Shown here one piece after another: positions 54,827-63,888 of a DNA stretch of 64,000 bases. Position 1 is the stretch's first letter. Each line of letters starts with the position of its first letter. The position numbers and the translations under genes were made by a program. A model generated the notes under the pieces. It was given only the letters and a program-made list of their open reading frames with translations. It searched no databases and had not been told where the DNA came from. The DNA lies in assembly GCF_013376415.1 (NCBI RefSeq), contig NZ_WYET01000008.1, forward strand, positions 54,658 to 118,657, written 5' to 3'. The stretch comes from Flagellimonas chongwuensis. Lineage in GTDB: Bacteria > Bacteroidota > Bacteroidia > Flavobacteriales > Flavobacteriaceae.

Positions 54827-56374
54827 ATGGAAAAACCTAGCCCCATAGTTGGACACAGAGTGGACAAATCTGCCCTTATCAGTCTTGAGAAAGGAAAAAT
54901 ACCTCCTCAAGCAGTTGATTTAGAGGAAGTTGTGTTGGGTGCTATGATGATTGATAAAAAAGGTGTCGATGAGGTCATCGATATTCTTCATCCAGACGTT
55001 TTCTATAAAGATTCACATAAATATATTTACGAGGCCATCTTCAAACTCTTTGAATCTTCCGAACCGGTGGATTTATTAACGGTTTCTTCCCAGTTGAAGA
55101 AAGATGGCAAGCTGGAAGTGTCGGGAGGTGATTTTTACCTCATTAAACTTACCCAAAAAGTAGCATCTTCAGCCCATATCGAATTTCATGCCAGGATCAT
55201 ACTTCAAAAGTATATTCAGAGAAGTTTGATCAAGATTTCCAACGATATTATCGAGGAAGCGTATAGTGATGCTACTGATGTTTTCGACCTTTTGGACAAC
55301 GCGGAGGCGAAATTGTACGAGGTTACCCAAGGTAACTTGAAGCGTTCGGCCGAAACTGCCCAAAACTTGGTGATACAGGCCAAAAAGCGAATCGAAGAAA
55401 TTTCGAATAAGGAAGGTCTCAGTGGTATTCCATCCGGGTTTGATAAATTGGATAGACTTACCTCTGGGTGGCAGCCCAGTGATTTGATTATTGTGGCAGC
55501 ACGTCCGGGTATGGGTAAAACAGCTTTAACGTTGTCCATGGCTCGTAATATTGCTGTGAACTCAGAAATCCCAGTTGCGTTCTTCTCCTTGGAGATGTCA
55601 TCCGTACAGTTGATTACCCGTTTGATTTCTTCCGAAACAGGTTTGTCATCGGAAAAATTAAGGACAGGTAAACTGGAAAAGCATGAATGGGAACAATTGA
55701 ACGTAAAGGTGAAAACCTTGGAAAAAGCACCGTTGTTCATTGATGATACCCCTTCGTTGTCCATTTTTGACCTTCGTGCCAAGGCAAGGCGATTGGCTTC
55801 ACAACATAATATCAGGTTGATTATCATTGACTACTTGCAATTGATGACCGCTGGAGGAAGTCAAAAAGGAGGAAACCGTGAACAGGAAATTTCTACCATT
55901 TCACGTAACCTAAAGGCATTGGCCAAGGAACTGGATGTTCCCGTAATTGCACTTTCACAGTTATCCAGGGCCGTGGAGACACGCGGAGGTAGCAAGCGAC
56001 CCATACTTTCGGATTTGAGGGAGTCCGGTGCAATCGAACAGGATGCGGATATCGTATCGTTCATCTACCGTCCCGAATACTATAAAATTGACGAGTGGGA
56101 CGATGAGGAACGCACCCCTACCCAAGGTCAGGCAGAATTTATAGTGGCGAAGCACCGTAATGGTGGTTTAGAAAATATTAGGTTAAAATTTGTGGGTGCT
56201 CTAGGTAAATTTGATAACTTGGATGACTTTGATTCCCCATTCGAATTCCAATCGAAGATGAATGCGGATGAAGATAATCCCTTTGCAACACCAAATCTGC
56301 CCAGTGCGGATGATGCGTTTGGTAGCGCAATGAACAGTGATGATGACCTAGATGATAATGACGTACCGTTTTAA
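54827..56374 (+). CDS. dnaB: Replicative DNA helicase
   Basis: The 515-residue hexameric helicase has an N-terminal domain (PPQAVDLEEVVLGAMMIDKK). The RecA-like motor carries Walker A ARPGMGKTA (225-233), Walker B LIIIDYLQLM, the sensor region VIALSQLSRAVETR and the arginine finger segment RPILSDLRESGAIEQDAD. It unwinds DNA ahead of the replication fork. It ends in an acidic tail (DDLDDNDVPF). The tail overlaps the next gene by 23 bp. Confidence 0.96.
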   Translation: MEKPSPIVGHRVDKSALISLEKGKIPPQAVDLEEVVLGAMMIDKKGVDEVIDILHPDVFYKDSHKYIYEAIFKLFESSEPVDLLTVSSQLKKDGKLEVSGGDFYLIKLTQKVASSAHIEFHARIILQKYIQRSLIKISNDIIEEAYSDATDVFDLLDNAEAKLYEVTQGNLKRSAETAQNLVIQAKKRIEEISNKEGLSGIPSGFDKLDRLTSGWQPSDLIIVAARPGMGKTALTLSMARNIAVNSEIPVAFFSLEMSSVQLITRLISSETGLSSEKLRTGKLEKHEWEQLNVKVKTLEKAPLFIDDTPSLSIFDLRAKARRLASQHNIRLIIIDYLQLMTAGGSQKGGNREQEISTISRNLKALAKELDVPVIALSQLSRAVETRGGSKRPILSDLRESGAIEQDADIVSFIYRPEYYKIDEWDDEERTPTQGQAEFIVAKHRNGGLENIRLKFVGALGKFDNLDDFDSPFEFQSKMNADEDNPFATPNLPSADDAFGSAMNSDDDLDDNDVPF

Positions 56375-57668
56375 AAAATTTCTTTCCGAAGTGTCATTTC
56401 GAGCAAATGCGAGAAATCTCACCTTCATTTTTATTTTATTTTTTTTCTTTAAAGCTTCAGCCTCCGTTATCCTAATCCCTATGGATGATGAAGGACAAAA
56501 AAATCATTTAAAAGCATACGGAATTACCTATTGGGTGCTTTCCAAGCAACAAAAGGTTCAATGGCTACTTAACTATCGAGGTGGGTCTTTTTTGTTGCCT
56601 GATGGAGATGCCATCCGTAAAGAATGTCAGATTAGAGGTGTTTCTTTTGAAGTACTTTCAGATGGACAGGCTGCAGGGATTTTAGATGATATTAGCAGCC
56701 CATCCCAAAACCAAGATGCCGTAATCCTTGAAAAGGCCCCGAAGATTGCTGTCTATTCCCCAAAGGGAAACCAACCATGGGACGATGCGGTGACCATGGT
56801 GCTTACCTATGCAGAGATTCCCTACACCACCATTTACGATACGGAGGTGTTAGGGGATAAATTGGCCTTGTATGATTGGCTGCACTTGCACCATGAAGAT
56901 TTTACAGGTCAGTATGGACGATTTTACGGGCACTACAGAGCTGCGCCATGGTACATCGAAGATAAGGCAAAAGCTGAAGCATTGGCTCAAAGTTTGGGCT
57001 ATTCGAAAGTGTCGGATGAAAAATTGGCCGTGGCTCTTAAAATTAGAAATTATGTGATTGGAGGAGGGTTCATGTTCGCCATGTGCTCTGCCACCGATAG
57101 TTTTGATATTGCACTGGCCGCTGAAGGTATTGATATCTGTGAACCTATGTTCGATGGGGACCCTTCGGATGCGAATTATCAATCCAAGTTGGATTATAGC
57201 AATACGTTTGCATTTACCAATTTTACGTTGGAGCGAAATCCTATTCGGTATGAGTTTTCATCCATCGATATGACCAATAAAAGGGCGAATGTGCCCAAGG
57301 AGTCGGATTATTTCTCTTTGATGGAATTCTCGGCCAAATGGGACCCTGTCCCCACTATGCTTACACAGAACCATACCAGCTTGGTCAAAGGATTTATGGG
57401 ACAGACTACGGCCTATACTCGTAAAGAGGTAAAACCAACGGTAATGGTCTTGGGTGAAAACAAAATCAATGGGGAGGCTAGATACATCCATGGTATTAAA
57501 GGCAAAGGTTTTTTTACCTTTTACGGAGGTCACGACCCGGAGGATTACCAGCATAGGGTAGGGGACCCTAAAACAGAGTTGGAACTGCATCCCACCTCAC
57601 CAGGGTACCGATTGATTTTGAACAATGTGTTGTTCCCTGCTGCCCGCAAAAAGAAACAGAAGACCTAA
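56352..57668 (+). CDS. Unknown exported protein following dnaB
   Basis: The 438-residue product has a hydrophobic signal-like stretch near residues 23-38 (FIFILFFFFKASAS) and a globular domain. Conserved-looking parts are IPMDDEGQKNHLKAYG, KIAVYSPKGNQPWDDAVTMV, YDWLHLHHEDFTGQYG, GGGFMFAMCSATDSFDIALA and GKGFFTFYGGHDPEDYQHRV. The layout suggests a glutamine-amidotransferase-like (ThuA-type) fold. Relatives in Flavobacteriia are, as I recall, labelled asparagine synthetase B, but I see no such domain. The first 25 residues are unusual: they translate a REP-like palindrome (56391-56422). The start is ATG 56352 or 56358, both inside dnaB, as nothing downstream fits. Confidence 0.7.
   Translation: MIMTYRFKKFLSEVSFRANARNLTFIFILFFFFKASASVILIPMDDEGQKNHLKAYGITYWVLSKQQKVQWLLNYRGGSFLLPDGDAIRKECQIRGVSFEVLSDGQAAGILDDISSPSQNQDAVILEKAPKIAVYSPKGNQPWDDAVTMVLTYAEIPYTTIYDTEVLGDKLALYDWLHLHHEDFTGQYGRFYGHYRAAPWYIEDKAKAEALAQSLGYSKVSDEKLAVALKIRNYVIGGGFMFAMCSATDSFDIALAAEGIDICEPMFDGDPSDANYQSKLDYSNTFAFTNFTLERNPIRYEFSSIDMTNKRANVPKESDYFSLMEFSAKWDPVPTMLTQNHTSLVKGFMGQTTAYTRKEVKPTVMVLGENKINGEARYIHGIKGKGFFTFYGGHDPEDYQHRVGDPKTELELHPTSPGYRLILNNVLFPAARKKKQKT
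56391..56422. repeat. REP-like palindromic repeat inside a CDS N-terminus
   Basis: The stretch starting GTGTCATTTCGAGC and ending GCGAGAAATCTC has the form ATTTC...GAAAT. It closely resembles, from memory, the GTCATTTCGAGC...GAGAAATCT repeat scattered between genes in Flavobacteriia and other bacteria. Here it lies just after the dnaB stop and is translated in the following gene. I saw no second copy in this window. Confidence 0.6.
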
Positions 57669-58552
57669 TTCAGGTGCTCTTTGAAGAAATCTACCGTTCT
57701 TTTCCACGCTAAATCCGCCGAAGCTTCATCAAAGCGAGGAGTAGTATTGTTGTGGAACCCATGGTTGACATCGGGATAAAAATGTACCTCGTAATCCTTG
57801 TCGAGTTCTTTTAATTTGGCTTCGTAATCCTCCCAGCCGGCATTTACCCTTTCATCCAATCCTGCATAATGAATCAATAATGGAGCGTTGATATCTGCCA
57901 CTTGATCATCTGCGGGCTGACTTCCGTAAAAGGGAACGGCTGCGGCCAAATCGGGAATTTTCACGGCCATCATATTGGAGATCCATCCGCCAAAACAAAA
58001 TCCTACCACACCAATTTTACCGTTGCAGTCCTCATGGTTTTTAAGATAATTGAAGGCGGCGATAAAGTCCTCCAACATTTCGTTTCGGTCTCTTTGTCGC
58101 TGAAGCGTTCTACCTTCATCATCATTGCCTGGATAACCTCCAAGGGGGGTAAGGGCATCAGGAGCCAAAGAAATAAATCCTGCTTTGGCCGCCCTACGTC
58201 CCACATCTTCAATATAAGGGTTTAGACCACGGTTTTCGTGTACGACCACAACACCACCCATTTTACCCTTACTATTTTTTGGTTTGGATAGCAATCCTTT
58301 GATTTCACCGCCGCCTTTTGGAGAATTATAGGTGATGAATCCGGAATCCAAATCAGGGTCGTTTGGTGAAACGGTTAGCGTATCCTTATAATTCGGCATA
58401 ATAAAGCTCATCAACGAAGCCATGGTGATGCCGCCAACAGCGTACACGGAAAGTTTTTCCATAAACTCACGGCGGTCTATTTGGTTGTGGGCGTATTTGT
58501 CGTAAAGGTCAAAGACCTCTTGTTTGATGTCGTCTTTTTTTAAGGGAGCCAT
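57665..58552 (-). CDS. Dienelactone hydrolase family protein with twin-arginine-like signal
   Basis: The 295-residue alpha/beta hydrolase has nucleophile Cys186 in GFCFGGW, VVVVHENRGLNPYIED, the Asp of HYAGLDERV and a C-terminal DVNHGFHNNTTPRFDEA with the catalytic His. The N-terminus has RREFMEK followed by a hydrophobic stretch (residues 27-52), which resembles a Tat signal or an anchor. The natural substrate is not known; the family covers diverse ester hydrolases. It overlaps the convergent upstream gene by 4 bp. Confidence 0.88.
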   Translation of the reverse strand: MAPLKKDDIKQEVFDLYDKYAHNQIDRREFMEKLSVYAVGGITMASLMSFIMPNYKDTLTVSPNDPDLDSGFITYNSPKGGGEIKGLLSKPKNSKGKMGGVVVVHENRGLNPYIEDVGRRAAKAGFISLAPDALTPLGGYPGNDDEGRTLQRQRDRNEMLEDFIAAFNYLKNHEDCNGKIGVVGFCFGGWISNMMAVKIPDLAAAVPFYGSQPADDQVADINAPLLIHYAGLDERVNAGWEDYEAKLKELDKDYEVHFYPDVNHGFHNNTTPRFDEASADLAWKRTVDFFKEHLN

Positions 58553-58639
58553 AGTGTTGCTTTTATAGTTTGTTCTTTAAGGTACAAAATTTACAAAAGC
58601 AAATTTCTCAGGCAGAGCTGAATAAAGAGGAATTATATG

Positions 58640-59431
58640 TTAAATCAATTTCTCCAAAATCCTCTCCACGCCAAAATTATCATTGCTATCTGTTCTGAAT
58701 TTTGCTGTTTTTAGCACATTAGGGTGGGCATTTGCCATGGCGAAACTAAAATCAGAAAGTTCCAGCATCTCCAAATCGTTGTTATAATCCCCGAATACCA
58801 TTATTTCATTGGGAGCTATCTGAAATTCATCCATTACTTTCTTCAAGGCGTAGCCTTTGTGGGCGTTCAAATCGGAAATATCCACCCAATTGGCACCGGA
58901 GACTTTTACCTTTAACTCTCCCTCTAAATGTTTTACGTGTGGATAGATATGTTCCTCGGAACTTTCAAAATGGTATATGGCTATTTTCAGCACGTCATCG
59001 ACCACTTGTTTTTGGTCTTCCACGATTTGAAATTCTGAATAATATTCACGTAGCATATCCAAAAATTCATTGGAATCTCCACCGACGTACGCGGTGTTTT
59101 GGGAACATAGCACGGGATGGACGTTTTTTAACGGTTGTACCGTATCAAGAATGCGGTGTACTTCGGACTGGTTGATTGTAGTGGTGAGCAGGGTTTTTTC
59201 TTGCTGTTTTATCAAAGCTCCATTTTCTGCAATCACCAGAATCTCATTTTTAATGGAATCCAATTTGTCCACCATGCTATGGTACTGTCTGCCACTGGCG
59301 GCAACAAAGGCAATGTTCTTTTTTTTGAGTTCTTCGAAAATTTCAAAAAATCGAGGGCTCACCTCATGTTTGGAATTTAAAAGCGTTCCATCCATATCGG
59401 TGACCACCATTTTAATCTGTGATAAATCCAT
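58640..59431 (-). CDS. Cof-type HAD-IIB hydrolase
   Basis: The 263-residue phosphatase has motif I DMDGTLLNS (nucleophile Asp12, acid Asp14), the ASGRQYHSM threonine/serine motif II region, and motif IV FGDYNNDLEMLELSDFSFAM. A C2-type cap lies between. It should dephosphorylate small metabolites such as sugar phosphates or flavin mononucleotide; the substrate is unknown. It is a single gene with a -7 element upstream. Confidence 0.92.
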   Translation of the reverse strand: MDLSQIKMVVTDMDGTLLNSKHEVSPRFFEIFEELKKKNIAFVAASGRQYHSMVDKLDSIKNEILVIAENGALIKQQEKTLLTTTINQSEVHRILDTVQPLKNVHPVLCSQNTAYVGGDSNEFLDMLREYYSEFQIVEDQKQVVDDVLKIAIYHFESSEEHIYPHVKHLEGELKVKVSGANWVDISDLNAHKGYALKKVMDEFQIAPNEIMVFGDYNNDLEMLELSDFSFAMANAHPNVLKTAKFRTDSNDNFGVERILEKLI

Positions 59432-59448
59432 GCAAAATATTTAAGCTG

Positions 59449-59456
59449 CAAAGTTA
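59449..59456 (-). promoter_or_regulatory. -7 element of the HAD hydrolase gene
   Basis: On the minus strand 59456-59449 reads TAACTTTG, a perfect TAnnTTTG match 18 bp before the ATG. A -33 TTG is not evident. Confidence 0.45.
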
Positions 59457-59528
59457 TTTGTTATTCATGGAACAGGACCTTTGTTTTGGTAAACTTTATA
59501 TTAATTTGGGGTCAAAGAATGTTTTTGC

Positions 59529-59951
59529 ATGAATTTTTATCAGAAAGAAATACAATTACGATCATACTCCAGAGGGTTCCATTTAATTACGGATACGATT
59601 CTTGATGCGTTGCCAGAGCTCAAAAGGATAAGCACGGGCTTTTTACAGGTTTTTATTAAACACACTTCCGCTAGCTTAACAATAAATGAAAACGCCGACC
59701 CAACGGTTAGGAGGGATTTTGAGAGCCATATTAATGAAATGGTACCGGAAAATGCTCCGTATTATGTTCACAATTATGAGGGGCCCGATGATATGCCGGC
59801 CCATATCAAGGCCTCCTTGATGGGGGCCTCTGTTCAGATACCAATAACACAAGGTAGTTTGAATATGGGAATATGGCAAGGGATTTATCTTTGTGAGCAC
59901 AGGAACCATGCTTCCGGGAGAAAGCTGGTCATTACTGCATTTGGGCAATAA
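59529..59951 (+). CDS. YjbQ/UPF0047 family protein (secondary thiamine-phosphate synthase)
   Basis: The 140-residue protein has the family signature throughout: GFHLITDTILDALPEL, FIKHTSASLTINENADP, HIKASLMGASVQIPI and NMGIWQGIYLCEHRN. The conserved His/Glu/Asn residues likely bind metal. Members of the family have weak thiamine-phosphate synthase activity, but the physiological role is uncertain. It ends near a terminator shared with rplT. Confidence 0.93.
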   Translation: MNFYQKEIQLRSYSRGFHLITDTILDALPELKRISTGFLQVFIKHTSASLTINENADPTVRRDFESHINEMVPENAPYYVHNYEGPDDMPAHIKASLMGASVQIPITQGSLNMGIWQGIYLCEHRNHASGRKLVITAFGQ

Positions 59952-60008
59952 TCATTCTTGACAATTTGAGTAACTCGTGTCAAGCTGTTTAGACTTTTTA
60001 TAAAATAA

Positions 60009-60032
60009 AAGATCCCGCACAAGGCGGGATCT
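60009..60032. terminator. Bidirectional terminator between yjbQ-like gene and rplT
   Basis: AGATCCCGC (60010-60018) pairs with GCGGGATCT (60023-60031) with A-tract on the left. The T-tract on the right is weak, so it ends the minus-strand thrS-rplT operon better than the plus-strand gene. Confidence 0.75.
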
Positions 60033-60062
60033 AAATAAGCGGGGTAAGTTTATATTAGCTTT

Positions 60063-60407
60063 TTATTTTACTTTCTCAACGATGGCCTTGAAGGCATCTG
60101 GGTGGTTCATGGCCAAATCGGCAAGAACTTTTCTGTTCAATTCGATTCCATTGGCTTTCACCTTGCCCATAAATTGAGAGTAAGACATTCCGTGCATCCT
60201 GGCCCCGGCATTGATACGGGTAATCCAAAGTGAACGGAAAGTACGCTTTTTGTTTCTTCTGTCGCGGTAAGCATATAGCATTGCTTTCTCTACCGCATTT
60301 TTGGCTACTGTCCAAACGTTTTTACGTCTTCCAAAGTAACCTTTGGCTTGCTTCATTACTTTTTTTCTTCTAGCTCTTGAAGCAACTGAATTTACTGATC
60401 TTGGCAT
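60063..60407 (-). CDS. rplT: Ribosomal protein L20
   Basis: The 114-residue basic protein matches L20 ([59 protein letters not shown]). It is an early assembly protein of the 50S subunit that binds 23S rRNA. It is last in the conserved order thrS-infC-rpmI-rplT. Confidence 0.98.
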   Translation of the reverse strand: MPRSVNSVASRARRKKVMKQAKGYFGRRKNVWTVAKNAVEKAMLYAYRDRRNKKRTFRSLWITRINAGARMHGMSYSQFMGKVKANGIELNRKVLADLAMNHPDAFKAIVEKVK

Positions 60408-60496
60408 AATGTCATTTTTTTGTAGCAGGCGTCCCTATATTGAGTACTTTTTTTGGCCTGGCTCCATGGTTAATAAATAATGTACCGGTCGAACAA

Positions 60497-60694
60497 TTAT
60501 TTTAAACGTAATTGTTCTTTGATGTTGTCCTCGTCCGCTTGGTGAACCAATGTGGAGTGGGTCAACTTTAGCTTGCGCTTTTTTGATTTTTTGGTCAAAA
60601 TGTGACTCTTAAAAGCGTGCTTTCTCTTGATTTTACCAGTTCCTGTAAGCTTAAAACGCTTCTTGGCACTGGATTTTGTTTTCATCTTAGGCAT
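60497..60694 (-). CDS. rpmI: Ribosomal protein L35
   Basis: The 65-residue basic protein starts [20 protein letters not shown] and contains [20 protein letters not shown], diagnostic of L35 (50S subunit). It lies 47 bp after infC and 89 bp before rplT. In E. coli the L35-L20 leader is controlled by L20; no such structure was verified here. Confidence 0.97.
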   Translation of the reverse strand: MPKMKTKSSAKKRFKLTGTGKIKRKHAFKSHILTKKSKKRKLKLTHSTLVHQADEDNIKEQLRLK

Positions 60695-60741
60695 TTTCCT
60701 AGTATTTAACTCCGCTTATTATACCGAACAAGGTCCGGTTT

Positions 60742-61299
60742 TTATTTTTTACTTGTCTTAGGTGCGATGAACATGGTCATTCGCTTTCCTTCCAATTTTG
60801 GCATTTGTTCAACCTTACCAAGGTCTTCCAATTCTTGGGCCAATCTTAGAAGCAATATTTCGCCCTGATCTTTATAAACGATGGAACGTCCTTTAAAGAA
60901 TACATAGGCTTTTAGTTTGGCACCATCTTTCAAGAATTTTTCAGCATGTCGCTTTTTAAATTCATAATCATGGTCATCGGTCTGTGGTCCAAACCTAATT
61001 TCCTTTACCACAACTTTGCTCGCTTTGGCCTTCATGGCCTTGTCGCGTTTCTTTTGTTCGTAAAGGAATTTTTTATAATCCATTACCTTACAAACAGGAG
61101 GTTCTGCGTTTGGTGAAATCTCTACCAGATCCAATTCCTGTTCCGTGGCTATTTCCCTTGCTTTGGAAATGGGGTAAACCCCCATCTCAACATTGTCCCC
61201 GACAAGACGTACTTCTCGGGCCTTTATTTTTTCATTGATGTTGTGAGGGTTTTTGTTTTCCCTCCTAGGTTGGGGTCTAAATCTTCTTCTAATTGCTAT
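60742..61299 (-). CDS. infC: Translation initiation factor IF-3 with non-canonical start codon
   Basis: IF-3 sequence runs in frame upstream of the first ATG (61185). The extension reads [16 protein letters not shown] then [20 protein letters not shown], the normal N-terminal domain. The frame is closed by TAA at 61314-61312. The only codons before the conserved RRRF are AAA GTT TAC GTC ATA GCA ATT, so no ATG, GTG or TTG exists. I place the start at ATA (61299), giving 185 residues beginning M-A-I-R-R-R; ATT (61293) is the alternative, as in E. coli. IF-3 prevents subunit joining and rejects bad initiation codons. A rare start lets the factor repress its own synthesis. Confidence 0.9.
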   Translation of the reverse strand: MAIRRRFRPQPRRENKNPHNINEKIKAREVRLVGDNVEMGVYPISKAREIATEQELDLVEISPNAEPPVCKVMDYKKFLYEQKKRDKAMKAKASKVVVKEIRFGPQTDDHDYEFKKRHAEKFLKDGAKLKAYVFFKGRSIVYKDQGEILLLRLAQELEDLGKVEQMPKLEGKRMTMFIAPKTSKK

Positions 61300-61329
61300 G
61301 ACGTAAACTTTTTAATTAAACTTAATTTT

Positions 61330-63270
61330 TTAGAACGACTTTAAGGTACTATTTATTTCAGTAGTTACCAAGTCTGAAAAAGCATCTACGCTTAAACCTC
61401 CTAAATCTTCACCGCCATGACGCCTTACAGATATGGTCGCAGACTCTTCTTCTTGCTCCCCGACTATGATCATAAAGGGGATTTTTTTAATTTCTGCCTC
61501 CCGGATTTTCTTCCCTACCGTCTCGTTCCTATTATCAATGAGCGCGCGAATTTCGTGATTTTCTAGTGAATTCAAAACTTTTTCCGCATATTTTTCATGT
61601 TTCTCACTGACGGGCAGTACAATAGCCTGGGTTGGAATCAACCACAATGGGAAGTTTCCTCCGGTATGTTCCAATAACAATGCCACAAAGCGTTCCATGC
61701 TGCCAAAAGGTGCACGGTGAATCATTACGGGGCGGTGCATTTCATTGTCGCTTCCCTTGTATGTAAGGTCGAAACGTTTGGGTAGATTGTAATCCACCTG
61801 GATAGTTCCCAATTGCCAGTTCCTGCCAAGGGCATCCTTGATCATGAAGTCCAACTTCGGACCATAAAAAGCAGCTTCGCCACTTTCTATCACGTAGTTC
61901 AGCCCTTTTTCTTCGGCTGCATTAATAATGGCTTGCTCTGCTTTTTCCCAGTCGTCCGTGTTACCAATATATTTGTCGGGATTTTCCAAATCTCTTACAG
62001 ATACCTGGGCCGTAAAGTTGTCAAAACCTAAAGAGTTCAATACATATAAAGTAAGGTCTATCACATTTTTGAACTCATCGTTCAATTGTTCCGTAGTACA
62101 GAAAATGTGGGCATCATCTTGAGTGAATCCTCGAACCCTGGTAAGTCCATGCAATTCACCGCTCTGCTCATATCTATACACCGTACCGAATTCGGCGTAC
62201 CTTTTTGGGAGGTCCTTATAGCTGAAAGGATGACTGTTGTATATTTCACAGTGATGCGGGCAGTTCATGGGCTTTAACAAGAACTCTTCATCTTCTTTTG
62301 GAGTGCGAATTGGTTGAAAACTATCCTCACCATATTTGGCATAATGCCCAGAGGTAACATAAAGTTCCTTTTGACCAATATGTGGTGTGACCACCATTTC
62401 ATACCCTGCTTTCTTTTGGGCCTTCTTTAAAAATTGCTCCAAACGTTCGCGAAGAGCGGCGCCATTCGGCAACCATAAGGGAAGCCCTTGTCCCACTTTT
62501 TGTGAAAACGTAAAGAGTTCCAGTTCCTTTCCAAGTTTTCTGTGATCTCTCTTTTTTGCCTCTTCCAATAGGTGTAGGTATTCCGTAAGTTCCTTTTGCT
62601 TTGGAAAAGAGATGCCGTAAACACGTGTTAACTGCGTATTTTTTTCATCACCTCTCCAATAGGCGCCAGCAACACTCAATAACTTAATGGCCTTTATTAT
62701 TCCTGTATTGGGAATGTGCCCTCCGCGGCACAGGTCGGTAAAAGTACTATGGTCGCAAAAGGTTATGGTTCCGTCCTCAAGATTCTCGATGAGCTCTACC
62801 TTATATTCGTTTCCTTGTTCCTTATAATAGGAAAGTGCTTCCTGTTTGGAAACACTTCTCATTTGGTAGTCGTGCTTTCCACGGGCAATTTCCAATGCCT
62901 TTTTTTCAATGGCTGGAAAATCCTTTTCTGAGATGTTTTGCTCACCAAAATCCACATCATAATAAAAACCGTTCTCAATGGCAGGACCTATGGTAAGCTT
63001 TATGCCGGGATAAAGTTCTTCCAAAGCTTGGGCCACCACGTGTGAGGTGGAGTGCCAAAATGCTTTTTTCCCTTCATCATCGTTCCATGTATAAAGAGTC
63101 AAGGTGCCATCCGTGGTCAACGGTGTGGTAGTTTCAACCGTAGTATCGTTGAACTTTGCGGAAATAACGTTTCTTGCAAGCCCTTCGCTTATACTTTGGG
63201 CAACGGAAAAAGGAGTGGTTCCCTTTTCAACTTCTTTTACAGCACCATCGGGCAGTGTGATCTTTATCAT
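61330..63270 (-). CDS. thrS: Threonyl-tRNA synthetase
   Basis: The 646-residue class II synthetase has an N-terminal TGS domain (1-60), an editing domain ([29 protein letters not shown]), and the catalytic core. The core includes motif 2 around [20 protein letters not shown], zinc ligands including the Cys in [13 protein letters not shown], and [15 protein letters not shown]-terminal anticodon-binding domain follows. It attaches threonine to tRNA-Thr and clears Ser-tRNA-Thr. It starts the thrS-infC-rpmI-rplT operon behind a perfect promoter. Confidence 0.97.
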   Translation of the reverse strand: MIKITLPDGAVKEVEKGTTPFSVAQSISEGLARNVISAKFNDTTVETTTPLTTDGTLTLYTWNDDEGKKAFWHSTSHVVAQALEELYPGIKLTIGPAIENGFYYDVDFGEQNISEKDFPAIEKKALEIARGKHDYQMRSVSKQEALSYYKEQGNEYKVELIENLEDGTITFCDHSTFTDLCRGGHIPNTGIIKAIKLLSVAGAYWRGDEKNTQLTRVYGISFPKQKELTEYLHLLEEAKKRDHRKLGKELELFTFSQKVGQGLPLWLPNGAALRERLEQFLKKAQKKAGYEMVVTPHIGQKELYVTSGHYAKYGEDSFQPIRTPKEDEEFLLKPMNCPHHCEIYNSHPFSYKDLPKRYAEFGTVYRYEQSGELHGLTRVRGFTQDDAHIFCTTEQLNDEFKNVIDLTLYVLNSLGFDNFTAQVSVRDLENPDKYIGNTDDWEKAEQAIINAAEEKGLNYVIESGEAAFYGPKLDFMIKDALGRNWQLGTIQVDYNLPKRFDLTYKGSDNEMHRPVMIHRAPFGSMERFVALLLEHTGGNFPLWLIPTQAIVLPVSEKHEKYAEKVLNSLENHEIRALIDNRNETVGKKIREAEIKKIPFMIIVGEQEEESATISVRRHGGEDLGGLSVDAFSDLVTTEINSTLKSF

Positions 63271-63305
63271 GTTATTTGAACTTCTATTTTATTTAGTCGA
63301 AAGGA

Positions 63306-63335
63306 CAAAGATAATATCTTGTATAGATGCTACAA
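63306..63335 (-). promoter_or_regulatory. Promoter of the thrS operon
   Basis: On the minus strand TTG (63335-63333), a 19-bp spacer and TATCTTTG (63313-63306) match the consensus exactly, 35 bp before the ATG. Confidence 0.75.
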
Positions 63336-63513
63336 TACTTCCTTTATATATAAGCACCAATTTTCTGCCGAGAGCAGGGTGGATTAAAGTCATTTTGAGA
63401 ACGTGGAAAGATTAAACTAGGAGCGCTTTTGTGTTTTTGATATTTTTTGTATTTTTATCTGCTTTGCTTTCAATTAGTTGGAATAAATTCTGCTAAGAAG
63501 AGAAAAAAACATC

Positions 63514-63543
63514 TTGTTTATTTATTAAATGGTGTTACATTTG
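63514..63543 (+). promoter_or_regulatory. rRNA operon promoter P1
   Basis: TTG (63514-63516), 19 bp, TACATTTG (63536-63543), followed by CAGCCCG. It has the same -7 element and start region as P2. Confidence 0.75.
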
Positions 63544-63576
63544 CAGCCCGAAAACAACAAAAGGTTTGTTTTCTTG

Positions 63577-63596
63577 GAAAGTTCAGAAGCATATTG
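63577..63596 (+). repeat. boxA-like leader element, copy 1
   Basis: This copy contains AAGTTCA and ends in CATATTG. It matches 63889-63907 (AAGTTCATATACATATTG) and, in its first half, 63709-63720. It fits the GTTC...CATATTG motif near the start of flavobacterial rRNA leaders, probably an antitermination or processing site. Confidence 0.45.
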
Positions 63597-63648
63597 AAGC
63601 AGCGGTTTTAACAGGTCAGCACGACTTGAAAAAAAACATAAAAATGCA

Positions 63649-63679
63649 TTGTGTAATCGAAAAAAGCGTTTTACATTTG
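63649..63679 (+). promoter_or_regulatory. rRNA operon promoter P2
   Basis: TTG (63649-63651), 20 bp, TACATTTG (63672-63679), followed by CAGCCCGAAAA as after P1. Confidence 0.75.
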
Positions 63680-63775
63680 CAGCCCGAAAAACGGTAAGTT
63701 GTTTTGAGGGAAAGTTCATGTAAAATGTTGTTTTTTGAGGTCAAGAAAATGTTTTGATTTTTTTTTAAAAAAAGC

Positions 63776-63805
63776 TTGCCAGTTTAAAAAACAGTTGTAA
63801 ATTTG
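63776..63805 (+). promoter_or_regulatory. rRNA operon promoter P3
   Basis: TTG (63776-63778), 19 bp, TAAATTTG (63798-63805), followed by CAGCCGC. It is the promoter nearest to 16S rRNA, about 185 bp upstream of its 5' end. Confidence 0.75.
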
Positions 63806-63835
63806 CAGCCGCTTTACGGAAGACGTAAAATGGTG

Positions 63836-63880
63836 AAAACCGAAAGGAGTTTGATTTTAGAAGGATTGATTCGGTTTTTT
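63836..63880 (+). promoter_or_regulatory. Terminator-like hairpin in the rRNA leader
   Basis: AAAACCGAA (63836-63844) pairs with TTCGGTTTT (63870-63878) across a 25-nt loop, followed by two more T residues. It lies after P3 and before the boxA-like element. It may be an attenuator overcome by antitermination, or a processing stem. Confidence 0.4.
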
Positions 63881-63888
63881 GAAACAAA

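Noticed and set aside
56352..57668. Asparagine synthetase B
   Set aside because: No N-terminal Cys nucleophile of class II glutamine amidotransferases and no ATP-pyrophosphatase SGGxDS motif is present.
63525..63719. 64-codon frame on the minus strand after thrS
   Set aside because: It lies across the repeated rRNA promoter units P1 and P2 in antisense; the repeats explain the sequence.
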